The position numbers and the translations under genes are program-made. Positions 54,146 through 64,000 of a stretch of 64,000 nucleotides of DNA are shown piece after piece (position 1 is the stretch's first letter; the number at the start of each line of letters is the position of its first letter). This DNA is from Phytophthora sp. 'mugwort' (taxonomy: Eukaryota > Oomycota > Peronosporomycetes > Peronosporales > Peronosporaceae). Below the pieces are notes generated by a model. The model did not search any database. It worked only from the letters and a program-made list of their open reading frames with translations, and had not been told where the DNA came from. The DNA is taken from positions 2,604,001 to 2,668,000 of the forward strand of contig JAUCEF010000009.1 in assembly GCA_033558025.1 (NCBI GenBank), read 5' to 3'.

Positions 54146-54475
54146 TTGGAAAAACGGTTTTCCACAAGCTGCTCAAAAACAAAAAGGTTGCTGCCCCGGG
54201 ATCACGTGACGACTGGAGAATGGAACCTCACAAAGCCACGAACACCAAGCACGAAGCTCATCAAGCGTGTGTTGACGATGTTTTACTTAGCAAAAGGCCG
54301 GACCATGGACGAAGCAGCTACAGTACTGGACATGTCAAGGTCGCGTGTTGTCAACTACATCAATGTCACCCTGATGGTCTTTAGCACCATGTGTCGAAAA
54401 CTAGTGGTAATGCCATCGGTAGAGGGACTCGCTGACGTCGAGGCGTGGCTTCGCTACCGTCGCTGTGGTCTGGTG
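54146..54475 (+). pseudogene. PIF/Harbinger (HARBI1-like) transposase N-terminal fragment
   Basis: Helical sequence T-M-D-E-A-A-T-V-L-D-M-S-R-S-R-V-V-N-Y-I is followed by F-S-T-M-C-R-K-L-V-V-M-P-S. This is the HTH and pre-catalytic region of HARBI1-like transposases. The catalytic part is replaced by hAT-like sequence. Confidence 0.45.
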
Positions 54476-55060
54476 GGTGACAACTGCAGTACAAAACCAG
54501 TGTATTGCGAACAAGATATACATCCCGTTGGTCGACTGTGCAAGCCACCTGTTCCGCTTGGCTGTAAACAAGTTCTTGGCGCCGTATGATACGCTTTAGG
54601 TGAGGTGAGTACCTTATGGTGGTGCTACGTCGAGATAACAACTTTGCGGATCTCAAGAAGCACATCGAACTCTTGCCTATTAAGCGCAACGTCACCTGTT
54701 GGTCTTCAACGTTTACGATGGTGCTGCGCTACATACGGAATCGGCCTAAGGTCAACCAGGAGAAGGCTGTGGAGGCACTAATTCCGACTGTCAACAAGCA
54801 CAGGAAGCTGGCTTCATAGTTCGATCATCTGAAGGAATTTGAGACCATCTGTCAGCGGTTGCCACTGATATTGAAGAGGTCTGCATGATGTTTGATGCCC
54901 TTGTTGCGGAGTATCCAGTCATGGCGGAACATCTGAAGGCAACAACGAGGGTCGTCCGCACTCCTACGTTTGAATATGTCATTGCCCATTTGACTCCTAT
55001 ACAATGGTGCTCCCCGTCACTTGGTGAGGAGCATGACAGCACCTCACCGGTAGTGACGGG
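54476..55060 (+). pseudogene. hAT transposase fragment
   Basis: In shifting frames it shows I-P-L-V-D-C-A-S-H-L-F-R-L-A-V-N-K-F, then L-P-I-K-R-N-V-T-C-W-S-S-T-F-T-M-V-L-R-Y, then L-V-A-E-Y-P-V-M-A-E-H-L. The D-C-x-x-H block and the R/C-W-S-S-T-F-x-M block are typical of hAT transposases. Stops and frame changes are present, and the N-terminal zinc finger and first catalytic residue are absent. Confidence 0.5.
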
Positions 55061-55310
55061 TCCGACTTTGAGGGGTCCAATCTCTTCACGGTCGAGTTTA
55101 TCTACGCGAAGAAACCCAACATGGCTGGCGACGCGTACTACTTCGTTGGCTGGGTTGGTTTTCCACGACGAACGTGGCAACCGGCTTGCCACAAGAAATC
55201 ATCGATGATTTTGGGCGGGAGGGGCTTGGCACTGTGTGGCCCGTCGATCGGCGAACATTCATACTAACAGGACTGCCTACCGGGACAAGCGGAAGAGGAA
55301 GACGAGTATA
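55060..55310 (+). pseudogene. chromodomain-like segment following the hAT fragment
   Basis: The frame gives F-T-V-E-F-I-Y-A-K-K, then A-Y-Y-F-V-G-W-V-G-F-P-R-R-T-W-Q-P, then (one frame change) E-I-I-D-D-F-G-R-E-G-L. The Y-x-V-x-W-x-G-[FY]-P-x-x-T-W-[QE]-P core is a chromodomain signature. Whether it was once fused to the hAT transposase is open. Confidence 0.42.
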
Positions 55311-55805
55311 AATATATATTAAATATAAATTGCGACAATATTGACTATTTTTGTGGCATAAATTGCCATTTCTATTAATGAGATGACTGCTGGCCAATAG
55401 AATTTGATACTGTATTGACAGACCTCTGGTTGAAGCTGATGCCGGCTGACTGACACACGCTAGTGGGCCTGGTGAGACTGGGACTAAAAACGACGTTCAG
55501 TTCATCTGTACATGGCGGCATTCTGGCGTCCAATTGCCGATAGAACATCCCAGAGCAGTAATGCTGTCAGTCCCTGTTAGGGCGACAACCAAAATTATAG
55601 CCCAGAAACATCAGCGACAGCTGGCTATTCCACGAGACCTTGGTGTTTCCATACATGATAACATTAAGACGATTATGTAGTTTTGTGACCTCTCTCCAAA
55701 CGTAAGTGCCAAATCCATGTCTTATTTCCGTGTCTTCCAACACAACTCTGCATCCGATGGTTTAGCGGTTGTATAAAAAACGTTGTGCACCGAGCTCAAA
55801 ATGAG

Positions 55806-56084
55806 TCAACACCGCGACACGTTCTTTGGCTTTGCCACCACACCGAACCCATACCGTCTTCGCTCCACGTGCCGAGGTTTTTGCTTGGGCCAGTATTCAA
55901 AGAAAACGGCTGTTTGATCAGCATTATAAACACGATCAACACCGTGCTCTTGCATTAGTTTCAGGACTTTTTTTCGAACCTGCTGTCTAGGAGCATCGCT
56001 GTCGGCTGGAGGTTTCTTTCCTTGGTGTGGGTGCCGGCTAATGACAGCATGCGACGCCACCCAAATCCCTTTCGAAACGGCCAC
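55806..56084 (-). pseudogene. pogo/Tigger-like transposase fragment
   Basis: An open 92-codon piece includes V-Y-N-A-D-Q-T-A-V-F-F-E-Y, the N-[AM]-D-[EQ]-T block around the first catalytic Asp of pogo-type DDE transposases, preceded by Lys/Arg-rich sequence. The rest of the transposase is missing. Confidence 0.55.
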
Positions 56085-58690
56085 GATGCTTTGATCTAGG
56101 TGTAGTCAGGGAGATTGACGGTACCGTATAATATTTTAGGATCCAAAACGTTTAGTATCCGACAGTGTCGTATTAGCCAATCACATCAGCGTACTAGAGG
56201 GGATGGCACTACCGTCGACCCCTTCTTGTATCCGACAATCCTATTCTGGCCGACGCAATAATGTGAAAAAAAATAAACCTGTCCCTATCCTAGTCAAGAT
56301 TTAAAACGCGTGAAAACGACAATGGCGCTCCAACGCTCAGGTCGAAAGCGGAGCAGGCATGGTTAAGGGAAGCACCAATAGAAGTTCGAGCGCGCTGCAG
56401 TGACGTCCTTCATGCGGCTGTCGGTTCTCAATCACTATCGCACTCACTGAGTCATGAATATCACGCTCGCCAGATTTTTCCCGAGTTGAGGGATCGCTTC
56501 GCGAGACCAGGCGCCAAACGATTTATTTGTGGGAAAAGAAACGCAATCATCGAGAAAGCGTGTGAAACGGCAAAGTGGTCTCCACAAAAGTGCACTAGGG
56601 CGTTTAGTACGGCACCCATGCTGAAGCCAGCTGCTTAATTGGAAAATGTTTAGTGGATAGACGAATTTGTGGCGAAGGCGCGCTAGTTTCTTTTTTCATA
56701 CTACGGACAGAGGCTCATAATATTTCGGCTGGACAGGGATTAGGAGGTGACCACGTCCTTGGTCTTGTTGTACACACTAAGAACATTCTCAAACAGCTCA
56801 AGAGCATCGGCCATCTGGCTGCCATCGGCAGGGAGTATAGGCCCAGTAGGGGAACGTGCAACTCGCCATCTGCCTCGTGGGCAGCGTAAAGGGCGATTTA
56901 ATGCACACCATCATGTGTCCGGCCGTTGAACAGCAGGCCGAGGAGGGCTCCGAGTTCCCTCTCGAGCTTGAAACCGACCGCAATGACAATGCCTGCCAAA
57001 CACTTCTTGACGGCCTTGATTATCACAGGCCGCAGCTTGCTCATGGCTCGTGAGTACATGTTCAACCTCGTGGACAGGCATGTTCCGCTCAGTTATCCAT
57101 CGGATCTACTGGAATAGATGGCTTGCTTCCTCGCACACGAAGCCAAACGACTACAGGGAACGGCTGATGCTGGAGACAGATACCGCGTACTGAGCCTCGT
57201 ATCCTGTCCAACCCGGTGGGTAATTAGGTTGGAGGATCCCGAGCCCGCAACTTGTCTTTTTTTTGATCGAGCAGCACAGGTTGCACCGAAATAGGCATTG
57301 ACCTAACGGGATGAAGAAAAGGAGTCATTTTGCTGGCGACCATTGTAGCTCGCAGAAGATGAAGTGGTGAGCTCTTAAAGGCTTGTGGGCCTTGCCGAAT
57401 CACCCATGGATCGATGCGCTGTCAGAGAACGGATCGTTGGTGACGTGACAGTGGTGTGAAATACTTCACTGCTGATATCATCGGCTTTAGCAAATTATAC
57501 CATCGTGTGGTAGAGCTCAAAGGAGGGCACACGTAAGCTACTGCTGTCTTACTTTTCAGGCTTACTTTTGCCGTATTTATTGCCAATAATGGCTCAATAG
57601 AATATTGTATTGGAGTCGGCAAGATAAAATAATAAATATTTTATTGGAAATCCCAATTTATTACTGTATTGCCATATTTAATTCCAACCTCTGCCTTAAA
57701 CATGCCGCTTAAGGCTCGGCTGCGAGCGCGCTGGCTGGACAACCGCCAAGATCAGGTACACCGCTTCATGCAGAAGGTAGCAGGTAATGCTGACTGCTCC
57801 TAAGCACAAGGATGGGCCCTCGCTGCGTGGGAAGGGCTGAGCAGTTCTGCGATTAAGAGCGGTTCTATTTTATACTCAAACGTGTGCCTGCTGATGGTGC
57901 AATCAAGGGATTTGGTGGGACTGGCGAAGATCTCGTAGCTACGTTTTGTTAATTATGTAAACCCTACACGGTTGGGTGTCGAATACTAGAAGTATTATAC
58001 GCTACCCTCATTAAGATTCCCAGTCTACACGATCTCGTAGGTTAGTATTGCTGGAAACACTTTCCGGCAGCAACCGTGCAAGCAATTGTCGGTCACCATG
58101 GATGGTTTCGTTTACTATCAATTTATGCTGGGTCACATAACGAAAAAATTATGTGAAAGGGCTCCGGAGTCATAAACGGTAATACATTTACTTTCAACCT
58201 GTGGAACAATTAAAATTTTTATTTTAGTGATCCTGTTCTAGGTTATCTACCTACATGACCCGGGCAGCATCTTATCGGCGACGCCGAATACAAGATCTAG
58301 AGACCCCATTTCCCGAGCAGGAACTCTACTGAAGATACTCGCATACGGATCGGCAATAAAGCCTACTCAAGAGTAAAATAATTGAAGCCGGCTAAATAAC
58401 AGTTTTTGTATTATGCTAGAGAATCTTGCGCAGGAGACATCTCGGTCAATCTACAACACAATAACGGGGTGTAAAGTATACATAACATCCTTAGTTTTGC
58501 TAACGATACGTACAATATCGATGAGTTAGACCCAAGGCTAAACGAAGTGCTATCACAGTACCTGAAGATTTCTGTGATCAAGAACAACTAAATTCCAATT
58601 ATTAAGGCGTAGCAAAGCCCTTCAAACCTCAATGTATTAAAGCTCTTCCGTCGTCTCACCATCAGATTTTCTCTTATTGTCTACTTCTTC
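56085..58690. other. long gene-poor stretch with unassigned coding-like scraps
   Basis: Around 56650-57120 several overlapping plus-strand frames look partly coding (for example H-T-K-N-I-L-K-Q-L-K-S-I-G-H-L-A-A-I) but match no family I can name. The rest, to the start of element E, is AT-rich with no recognised feature. Confidence 0.35.
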
Positions 58691-59032
58691 TGTAAGGACC
58701 GCGCTGGTCGCGGTCAGGATCCAGCTGATGGCGAGGGTACGCCAACGCTCGGCGTAGCGCTTATGCGCGAGCGCACACACGCCATGTCCCTACCGCCACC
58801 TTCCCACGCATTCAGTCAAGTCAAGGATCAAGTCAAGCCTCCGCTTCCGTGCAACATAACGCAAAGACGCACCTCGTGCCGGCCGCGCGCTTCGCAGCAG
58901 CACCATTGTGCTCCCCTTGGACTCACAGGACTCGGTCTGCCATGCATATTCCGATCGATCAGTTTAGGCTAACGATTTAATGTCATTCTGTTTGTCGCTT
59001 CCTCGAGCTCAAGTCACTCACCAGTCACTACA
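58691..59032 (+). repeat. 5' LTR of element E
   Basis: A 342-bp LTR starting TGTAAGGACCGCG and ending CAGTCACTACA. It is followed by ATTGGTAGCACTTGC, a likely primer-binding site of the TGG type. Confidence 0.75.
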
Positions 59033-59286
59033 ATTGGTAGCACTTGCTCCGCGGTGGGGGGATTTCTGGGCGTCCGACTTGTCTTCTCGCGCGCCAACGC
59101 TTCTGCCCTCCTCTTCTCCGGTGTGGACCACAAATATAAAAACTGGTGTGGACCACTCCACTTCAGGCTACCTTGAAGTCGCTCTTTTCAAGTTGGCACT
59201 TGACCCAGTTGAAGTCGTTCAACTTTGGGCCAATCAGCATCCGATCTCGGCGTTTCGACCATTCAACGTCGGCAACGCCAAGTACC

Positions 59287-60240
59287 ATGGCCGACGACCA
59301 CATGTATCCCGTGAGCGTCGACTAGGAGACGTTCGTTCAAGCTATCGAGCGTACCACGGTGGGTCTGAGCCAGCACAATGCTCAGACGTACCACGGGTTC
59401 CAGTCGTACCTGAAGGGCTACCAGCAGCAGTTGCAGCAGCAGCTGCAGGCTCAGCGGGAGTATAAGATTGAAGGCGTGACGATGCCGACCTTCAGTGGTC
59501 GCCCGACCGAGTCAGTGGACGATTTTATCTTCCGGGCCAAGCTCTTCATGCACGGTAATTGCATCGCCTTCGTTAACCCGCAGAACGGCCCGCGTGTCGT
59601 CGCTATGCTGGCCACCAACATACGTGACGGCGCAGCGTCATGGTACCACGCCAAGGTCGTCATCGACCATGGCACCTATGGGGGTATTGACGAATTGAAG
59701 GCCGCGTTGACTCAAGAATTTGTGCCGCCGGACCAGCAGACCGCCTGCGTGCCGAGCTGCGCCAATGCCGTCAGCGTGGCGCCGTGGAGACGTAGTCAAG
59801 GACTTTCATCGCCTCATGGCCCAGATCCGTGGCATGCGTTCGCTGGACCAGGTGGACCACTTGTGTGATGGCGTCAAGTCCGATACCAAGAAGGAGGTCA
59901 TGTACCTACGTTGTGGTACCTGGCCCAGTTTTTATCGAGGCAGCCCAAGCTTTTGAGCGCACTCATTTCTCCAGTGATCGTGAGCGTGGCCGATTTTCAG
60001 CCAATCCCAACGGTTCTCCGGGTCGCGTCTCGGCCAACCCGGCAGGCGGTGACGATCGCAGTGACGGACCGGCGTCGATGGACGTCTCGACCATGGACAG
60101 CCGGCGCATCGACAAGCGGCAGTGCCGCGGCGCAACCTGTGCTTCTACTGCAAGGAGAGCGGCCACCGTATTGGCAACTGCCCGCGCAAGCAGGGACGCG
60201 CTGCCTCGGAGTCGCAGGGAAACGGTTTGGCTCGACTGAT
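59287..60240 (+). pseudogene. gag of element E with CCHC zinc knuckle
   Basis: From the ATG at 59287 the frame meets TAG at codon 13 (59323-59325). It then continues open through Q-H-N-A-Q-T-Y, a Gln-rich coiled coil and the capsid-like domain (59463-59740: F-S-G-R-P-T-E-S-V-D-D-F-I, A-A-S-W-Y, L-T-Q-E-F-V-P-P-D). Frame changes follow near 59745 and 59960. The knuckle C-F-Y-C-x4-H-x4-C lies at about 60139-60180 and is intact in its own frame. Gag would form the particle and bind RNA. Confidence 0.75.
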
Positions 60241-60302
60241 GTAAGCGGAGTATCAGTCGAGCCGAAGACGCAAGGCCTATCTCTCCCTGTGCGTGAAACT
60301 GT

Positions 60303-60890
60303 ATGTCCGTCGCCGATCGAGCTCATGGAGTCTCGACGATTATTGCCGGCCGTCCTACTCCATTTCTGGCGCCGACGAGCATTGAGGGTCGAACCTGCCG
60401 CATGCTGATCGATTCTGGTGCGTCGCATTGCATCCTGAAGGATGGCATTTTTGATACTTCTGGATTTGACAAGATTACGATCTCGGCGCGAGGCTTCGAT
60501 GATGATGCTCAAGAGCGATCGGTGCCGACGATCAAGTTGGATGTGACCTGTGACGCGATGGTCTCTCGCGTGCGATTTATTTTCTGGCCTATCAAGTACG
60601 ACTACGACGGTATTTTGGGTCGCCCATGGCTCGAGCAGTGCAACCCGACGATTGACTGGACGGCTCATATGCTGTCCTTCGGTACGCGCGCCATGGGCCT
60701 CAGTGAAGTCACCCCGGCCGTCAGCGCGCCTCTCCTGGCCCCTGACGCAGCCGTCGAAGTGGTCGAAGTCTCTCTCGAAGAGTTCCGGTCGCGCCTCAAG
60801 GCAAACGAATACGTTGAAGTTTTTCGTGTTGAGGCCGCTCCGGATAATGCCAAGACCGGAGGTTCAATCCCTATTGGACGAGTTTGCTGA
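60303..60890 (+). CDS. aspartic protease domain of element E
   Basis: A retropepsin-like domain: L-I-D-S-G-A-S-H-C (active site Asp codon at 60411), then a flap region, and Y-D-G-I-L-G-R-P-W-L, the I-L-G-x-x-W-L motif that closes the fold. It is open through the whole domain and into the linker before the reverse transcriptase. Polyprotein context is lost to frame breaks on both sides. Confidence 0.78.
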   Translation: MSVADRAHGVSTIIAGRPTPFLAPTSIEGRTCRMLIDSGASHCILKDGIFDTSGFDKITISARGFDDDAQERSVPTIKLDVTCDAMVSRVRFIFWPIKYDYDGILGRPWLEQCNPTIDWTAHMLSFGTRAMGLSEVTPAVSAPLLAPDAAVEVVEVSLEEFRSRLKANEYVEVFRVEAAPDNAKTGGSIPIGRVC

Positions 60891-62290
60891 GCTATTTCCG
60901 ACGCTATTCCCGATCGATATCCGCCTGAGCGCGCAATCGAGCACGATATCGCGCTTTGTTCCGACGCAGTACCTTCCGTTCGTGCTGCCTTTCGGCACTC
61001 TTCCGTTGAGAGTGCTGCTCTATGCCTGTTCGTTGAGGATCTGTTCCGCCGTGGCTGGGTCGAGCGCTTGAATTCTCCGTGGGTCTCCAATATTTTCGCT
61101 GTACCCAAGAAGGACCCGGTGACCGGCGTCGCTCCGCACAAGATTGACTGACTCCGCAGTGGCGACATCACGCACCCGGTGCATTGGGTGATCGACTACC
61201 GCTATTTGAATTCGCAGGGCGTGATTCCGCGTATCCCACTGCCTCGGATTGATGACCTTCTGGACGCAATGCAAGGGATCAATGGTCGAAAAGTACCTTG
61301 TCACGTACTTTTCGACCATTGATCTGACGTCCGGGTATCACCAGATGCGATTCAGTCAACGCGCGCGCCCACTGAAGGCTTTTTAAGCTGGTGGCGACCT
61401 GTTCCAGTGGACTGTCGCGCCCATGGGTTTAGCTGGCATGCCTGGTTCGTGGTCTCGATTGATGGGATAGCTCCTCGGATCGTCTCGCTACGCTGCTTTC
61501 TGCGTCGTTTATTTGGACGACATCTGCATTTTCTCGCGGTCGCTCAAGGACCACATCTGCCACCTCCGTACGGTGTTCGACGTGTTGCGGGCTTCATAGC
61601 TTTTCTGCAATCGTGCCAAGTGCACGTGGGCTCAGCGTTCGGTGACCTTTCTCGGTCATCGTATCAGTGGTTTGACCATCACGATCGATCCGGCCAAGAT
61701 TGAGGCGATTTACCATATGCAACCGCCACGTTCGATTACGGAGTTGCAGCGTTATCTCGGATTCTGTGGTTATTTCCGTCGGTTCATCCCAGGCTACGCC
61801 TCGCTGGTTCGTCCGATGTCGGAGCTGCTCAAGGAGCACGCATGTGGAGCTGGACCCCGCCCAGACCGACGCGTTCGAGCAGGTGAAGGCTCTCCTGCAG
61901 CGGTCGCAAGTGCTTCGCCTTCCTGATTTCTCACTGGCGTTTTTGGTCACGACCGACGCGTCCGACTTCGCGGTGGGAGGAGGGTTGAGACAGATTGACC
62001 GCTATGGCGAGCACCCAGTAGCGTTCCTGAGTCGCAATCTCAGTGACACCGACCGCCGTTGGCCAGCGGACGAGAAATATATTTTTGCGATCAAGTTATG
62101 CCTGGAAAAGTGGCGTCCGTACGTGCTCGGTGTCAAGTTCACGATTTATACTGACAATACTGCGTGCAAGTGGTTCTTCACCAAGAAAGGAACCGTCGCC
62201 GAAGCTGCTTCGCTGGTTCGACGTCTTCAGATAGTTCACCTTCGAGGTCCATCATCGTGCCGGTCGCACCAACGTCGTGGCTGACGCGCT
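60890..62290 (+). pseudogene. reverse transcriptase and RNase H of element E, disrupted
   Basis: Blocks in order are I-E-H-D-I-A-L near 60940, W-V-S-N-I-F-A-V-P-K-K-D (61080), V-I-D-Y-R-Y-L-N (61190), F-S-T-I-D-L-T-S-G-Y-H-Q (61310), V-V-Y-L-D-D-I-C-I-F-S (YLDD at 61510-61521), and F-L-G-H-R-I-S (61650). RNase H follows (61920-62280: T-T-D-A-S-D-F-A-V, Y-T-D-N-T-A-C). Stops, frameshifts and a 20-bp inverted duplication (61277-61324) break the palm. Confidence 0.8.
61277..61324. repeat. perfect 20-bp inverted repeat with 8-bp loop inside reverse transcriptase
   Basis: The arms 61277-61296 and 61305-61324 are exact complements. The right arm is native coding sequence for the F-S-T-I-D motif. 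The left arm is an inverted copy placed immediately before it. Confidence 0.9.
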
Positions 62291-63330
62291 GTCTCGCCCG
62301 GTTCACGTGAGCACCCTCGTGGATACCGGTCCCGATCCTGCGCTAGAGACGCGCATCAAGACACAGAACGGCGCTGATGTGGAGTGCAAGACGCTATTGC
62401 GGCAGCTGCGGGCCCGAGAATCATCGGACGTTACGCAGAAGTTCTCACTGGACGGCGGACACATTGTGGTATCGGACGGTCGAGGCACCCGTATTCTGCT
62501 ACCTCGAGATGACCGATTCGCTCTGGACGTCCTGATCCAGTATCACGACTCGGCCACTGTCGCACATCCGGGGGTCATGAGGACCTATCTCGCCGTACGT
62601 CAAGATTTCGTGTGGCGCGGACTCCGTGCTTCAGTCGAAGACTATATGCGCACCTGCGAGACTTGCATGCACAACAAGTCGGATGATCGCAAACGTGGAC
62701 TACTTCAACCGCTTCCGGTCCCCGATGCTCCATGGGTGGACATTCGACGGACTTTGTCACGGGTCTTCCACTGTCGGGCGAGTTTGACGCCATTTGCGTC
62801 GTGGTCTGTCGACTGAGTAATCGTGACGGCATCTGCCGACTATCAAGATCGCTGACGTGCCCGAGGTCGCACGACTGTTTTTCGACAGCATCGTGGTCAT
62901 TCACGGCGCCCCTCGATCGATTGTGTCGGATCGAGATCCGAATTCGTGAGCAAGTTCTGGCAATCGCGCATGTCGCTGATGAACGTCCGACTGTGCATGA
63001 CAGTCGCTCATCGCGCTCAAGCCGACGGCCAGAGCAAACGTCAAGCCGAACGCTTGGGGACGCTCTTCGGTGCACGGTGTCGAACTATGGCGACGATTAG
63101 CTCGGCTGGCTGCCAAGTATCGAGTATGCCCACGCGTCGTTGGTGAGCAGCTCCACGGGCCGGTCTCCGTTCGAAGTCGACATGGGTCGATGTCCAGCAC
63201 CGCACCTTTGGGCTCGGATACCCGCTCTGCCTTTGTTGCCGACCGCGAAACCGCGATTGATCACGCTCGGGCTAAACTGGTCAAGGCGCAGCAGCGTCAG
63301 AAGGCGTTCTACGATTGACGTCGTGACGAT
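62277..63330 (+). pseudogene. integrase of element E, frame-broken
   Basis: The start of the open frame (L-S-R-P-V) is the end of RNase H. The HHCC domain follows (H-D-S-A-T-V-A-H-P-G-V and C-E-T-C-M-H-N-K). The core then shows D-F-V-T-G-L-P-L-S near 62745, I-V-S-D-R-D-P-N-F near 62920, and A-D-G-Q-S-K-R-Q-A-E near 63020, where T-E-R is usual. Multiple frame changes separate these pieces. Confidence 0.72.
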
Positions 63331-63360
63331 GGCCAGTTTCAAGTCTCCAAGTTCGTCTAC

Positions 63361-63834
63361 GTGCGCGCCAGCCTGCTGAACAAGTTGATGGCTGCGGTCG
63401 ATTGCGACCCAACCAAGGACACTACCAAGAACAAGCTGTTTCCTCATTCGATTGGGCCGTTCAAGGTTATCAAGCGCATCGGTACGAACGCGTATCGGTT
63501 GGAGCTTCCCCCGTCTCTCCGGTCGCATGACGTTTTTAATGTCGACCAGCTGAAGTTGTCTCTCGGCTGTCCACCGGAATTCGCTGGTCGCCCAATCCGC
63601 CGGGACGCACCCATCATGTTAGACGCTGAAGGCGAACGCGTCTTCGTGGTGGAGTCGCTCGTCGCGCGGCGCACTCGCAAGCGCCGCGTCGAGTTCCTCG
63701 TCAAATGGGCTGATCTCCCCGAGACCGAGGACTCTTGGGAAGACCAGCGCAAGCTTCAGAGGGTTTCGCATTGGTGGCCGCTGCTCGAGGAATTCCAGCG
63801 CCGGCAATGCCAACTCAAGCGGCGGGGATTGTAA
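63361..63834 (+). CDS. integrase C-terminus and chromodomain of element E
   Basis: An open 157-codon segment holds a GPF-type module (I-G-P-F-K-V-I-K-R-I, V-F-N-V-D-Q-L-K-L). A chromodomain follows (V-F-V-V-E-S-L-V-A-R-R...V-E-F-L-V-K-W-A-D-L-P...S-W-E-D, about 63640-63740) and then a basic tail. The stop codon (63832-63834) is formed by the first bases of the 3' LTR. The chromodomain probably targets insertion to particular chromatin. Confidence 0.8.
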   Translation: MRASLLNKLMAAVDCDPTKDTTKNKLFPHSIGPFKVIKRIGTNAYRLELPPSLRSHDVFNVDQLKLSLGCPPEFAGRPIRRDAPIMLDAEGERVFVVESLVARRTRKRRVEFLVKWADLPETEDSWEDQRKLQRVSHWWPLLEEFQRRQCQLKRRGL

Positions 63835-64000
63835 GAACCGCGCTGATCGCGGTCAGGATCCAGCTAATGGCGAGGGTACGCCAGCGTTCGGCATCGTGCT
63901 CACGCGCGAACGCACACACGCCATGTCCCTACCGCCACCTGCCCACGCATTCAGTCAAGTCAAGGATCAAGCCAAACCTCCACTTCCGTGCAACAGAACG
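63830..64000 (+). repeat. 3' LTR of element E, cut by the window end
   Basis: TGTAAGAACCGCG matches the 5' LTR start with scattered differences. The polypurine tract GGCGGGGAT (63821-63829) abuts it. Confidence 0.85.

Larger units (their letters stand above)
58691..64000 (+). mobile_element. Ty3/gypsy retrotransposon E (chromovirus), runs off the window
   Basis: The 5' LTR (58691-59032), gag with zinc knuckle, protease, reverse transcriptase, RNase H, integrase, chromodomain and 3' LTR (from 63830) are all in plus orientation. The 3' LTR matches the 5' LTR for its visible 171 bp and is cut by the window end. Stops and frameshifts occur in gag, reverse transcriptase and integrase. No antisense ORF is seen between chromodomain and 3' LTR: the chromodomain stop lies inside the LTR. 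It is unrelated in LTR sequence to A and D. Confidence 0.87.

Overview
The window looks like a transposon-rich region of an oomycete nuclear genome, most likely Phytophthora or a close relative. Host genes are GC-rich with short GT-AG introns (62-79 bp). Oomycete-type Inr/FPR core promoters (consensus GCTCATTYYNCAWTTT) lie just upstream of several of them. The bZIP regulators and small Ala/Asp/Val/Thr-rich secreted proteins fit the same group. No bacterial features, CRISPR arrays, rRNA genes or intact tRNA genes were seen. Species assignment is inference from style, not from a search.

Layout. 1-6.5 kb is a gene island: two paralogous bZIP-type regulators arranged tail to tail, a three-exon BRCT-PARG gene (poly(ADP-ribose) glycohydrolase) whose protein ends in a PCNA-binding (PIP) box, and a small secreted protein. 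7.1-10.1 kb holds two decayed DNA transposases (pogo/CENP-B-like and PIF/Harbinger-like). 10.8-32.9 kb is a nest of Ty3/gypsy LTR retrotransposons: copy A (10789-18539, minus, target-site duplication ACGAC), element D (20287-27996, minus, duplication CATTG, inserted into a plus-strand ORF), a Tc1-like fragment, and copy B of the A family (28880 to about 32880, plus, 3' truncated). 33.5-41.3 kb is a second gene island: three small secreted or membrane-anchored Ala/Asp/Val/Thr-rich proteins and two paralogous nuclear proteins with a C-X6-C-X12-H-X2-C-X2-H finger. 41.7-42.9 kb is a TIR-bounded element. 43348-50849 is copy C of the A family (plus, duplication CCTTG). 51.2-53.3 kb holds a GATC-rich tract and an integrase/chromodomain fragment of another gypsy element. 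53.3-58.7 kb contains only Harbinger, hAT and pogo scraps. 58691 to the window end is a further gypsy element (E) whose 3' LTR runs off the edge.

The most unusual observation is in the gypsy elements. Both family A/B/C and the divergent element D carry an antisense coding-like segment between integrase and the 3' LTR, with a coiled-coil C-terminal part and a Pro-rich tail. In A and C it starts inside the 3' LTR and contains a possible 141-bp in-frame intron that exactly covers the sense-strand chromodomain core. Copies A and C have independent target-site duplications yet share the same gag, pol and antisense-ORF lesions and the same shortened 3' LTR, so they look like a non-autonomous lineage moved in trans. 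None of the transposon genes here looks fully intact.
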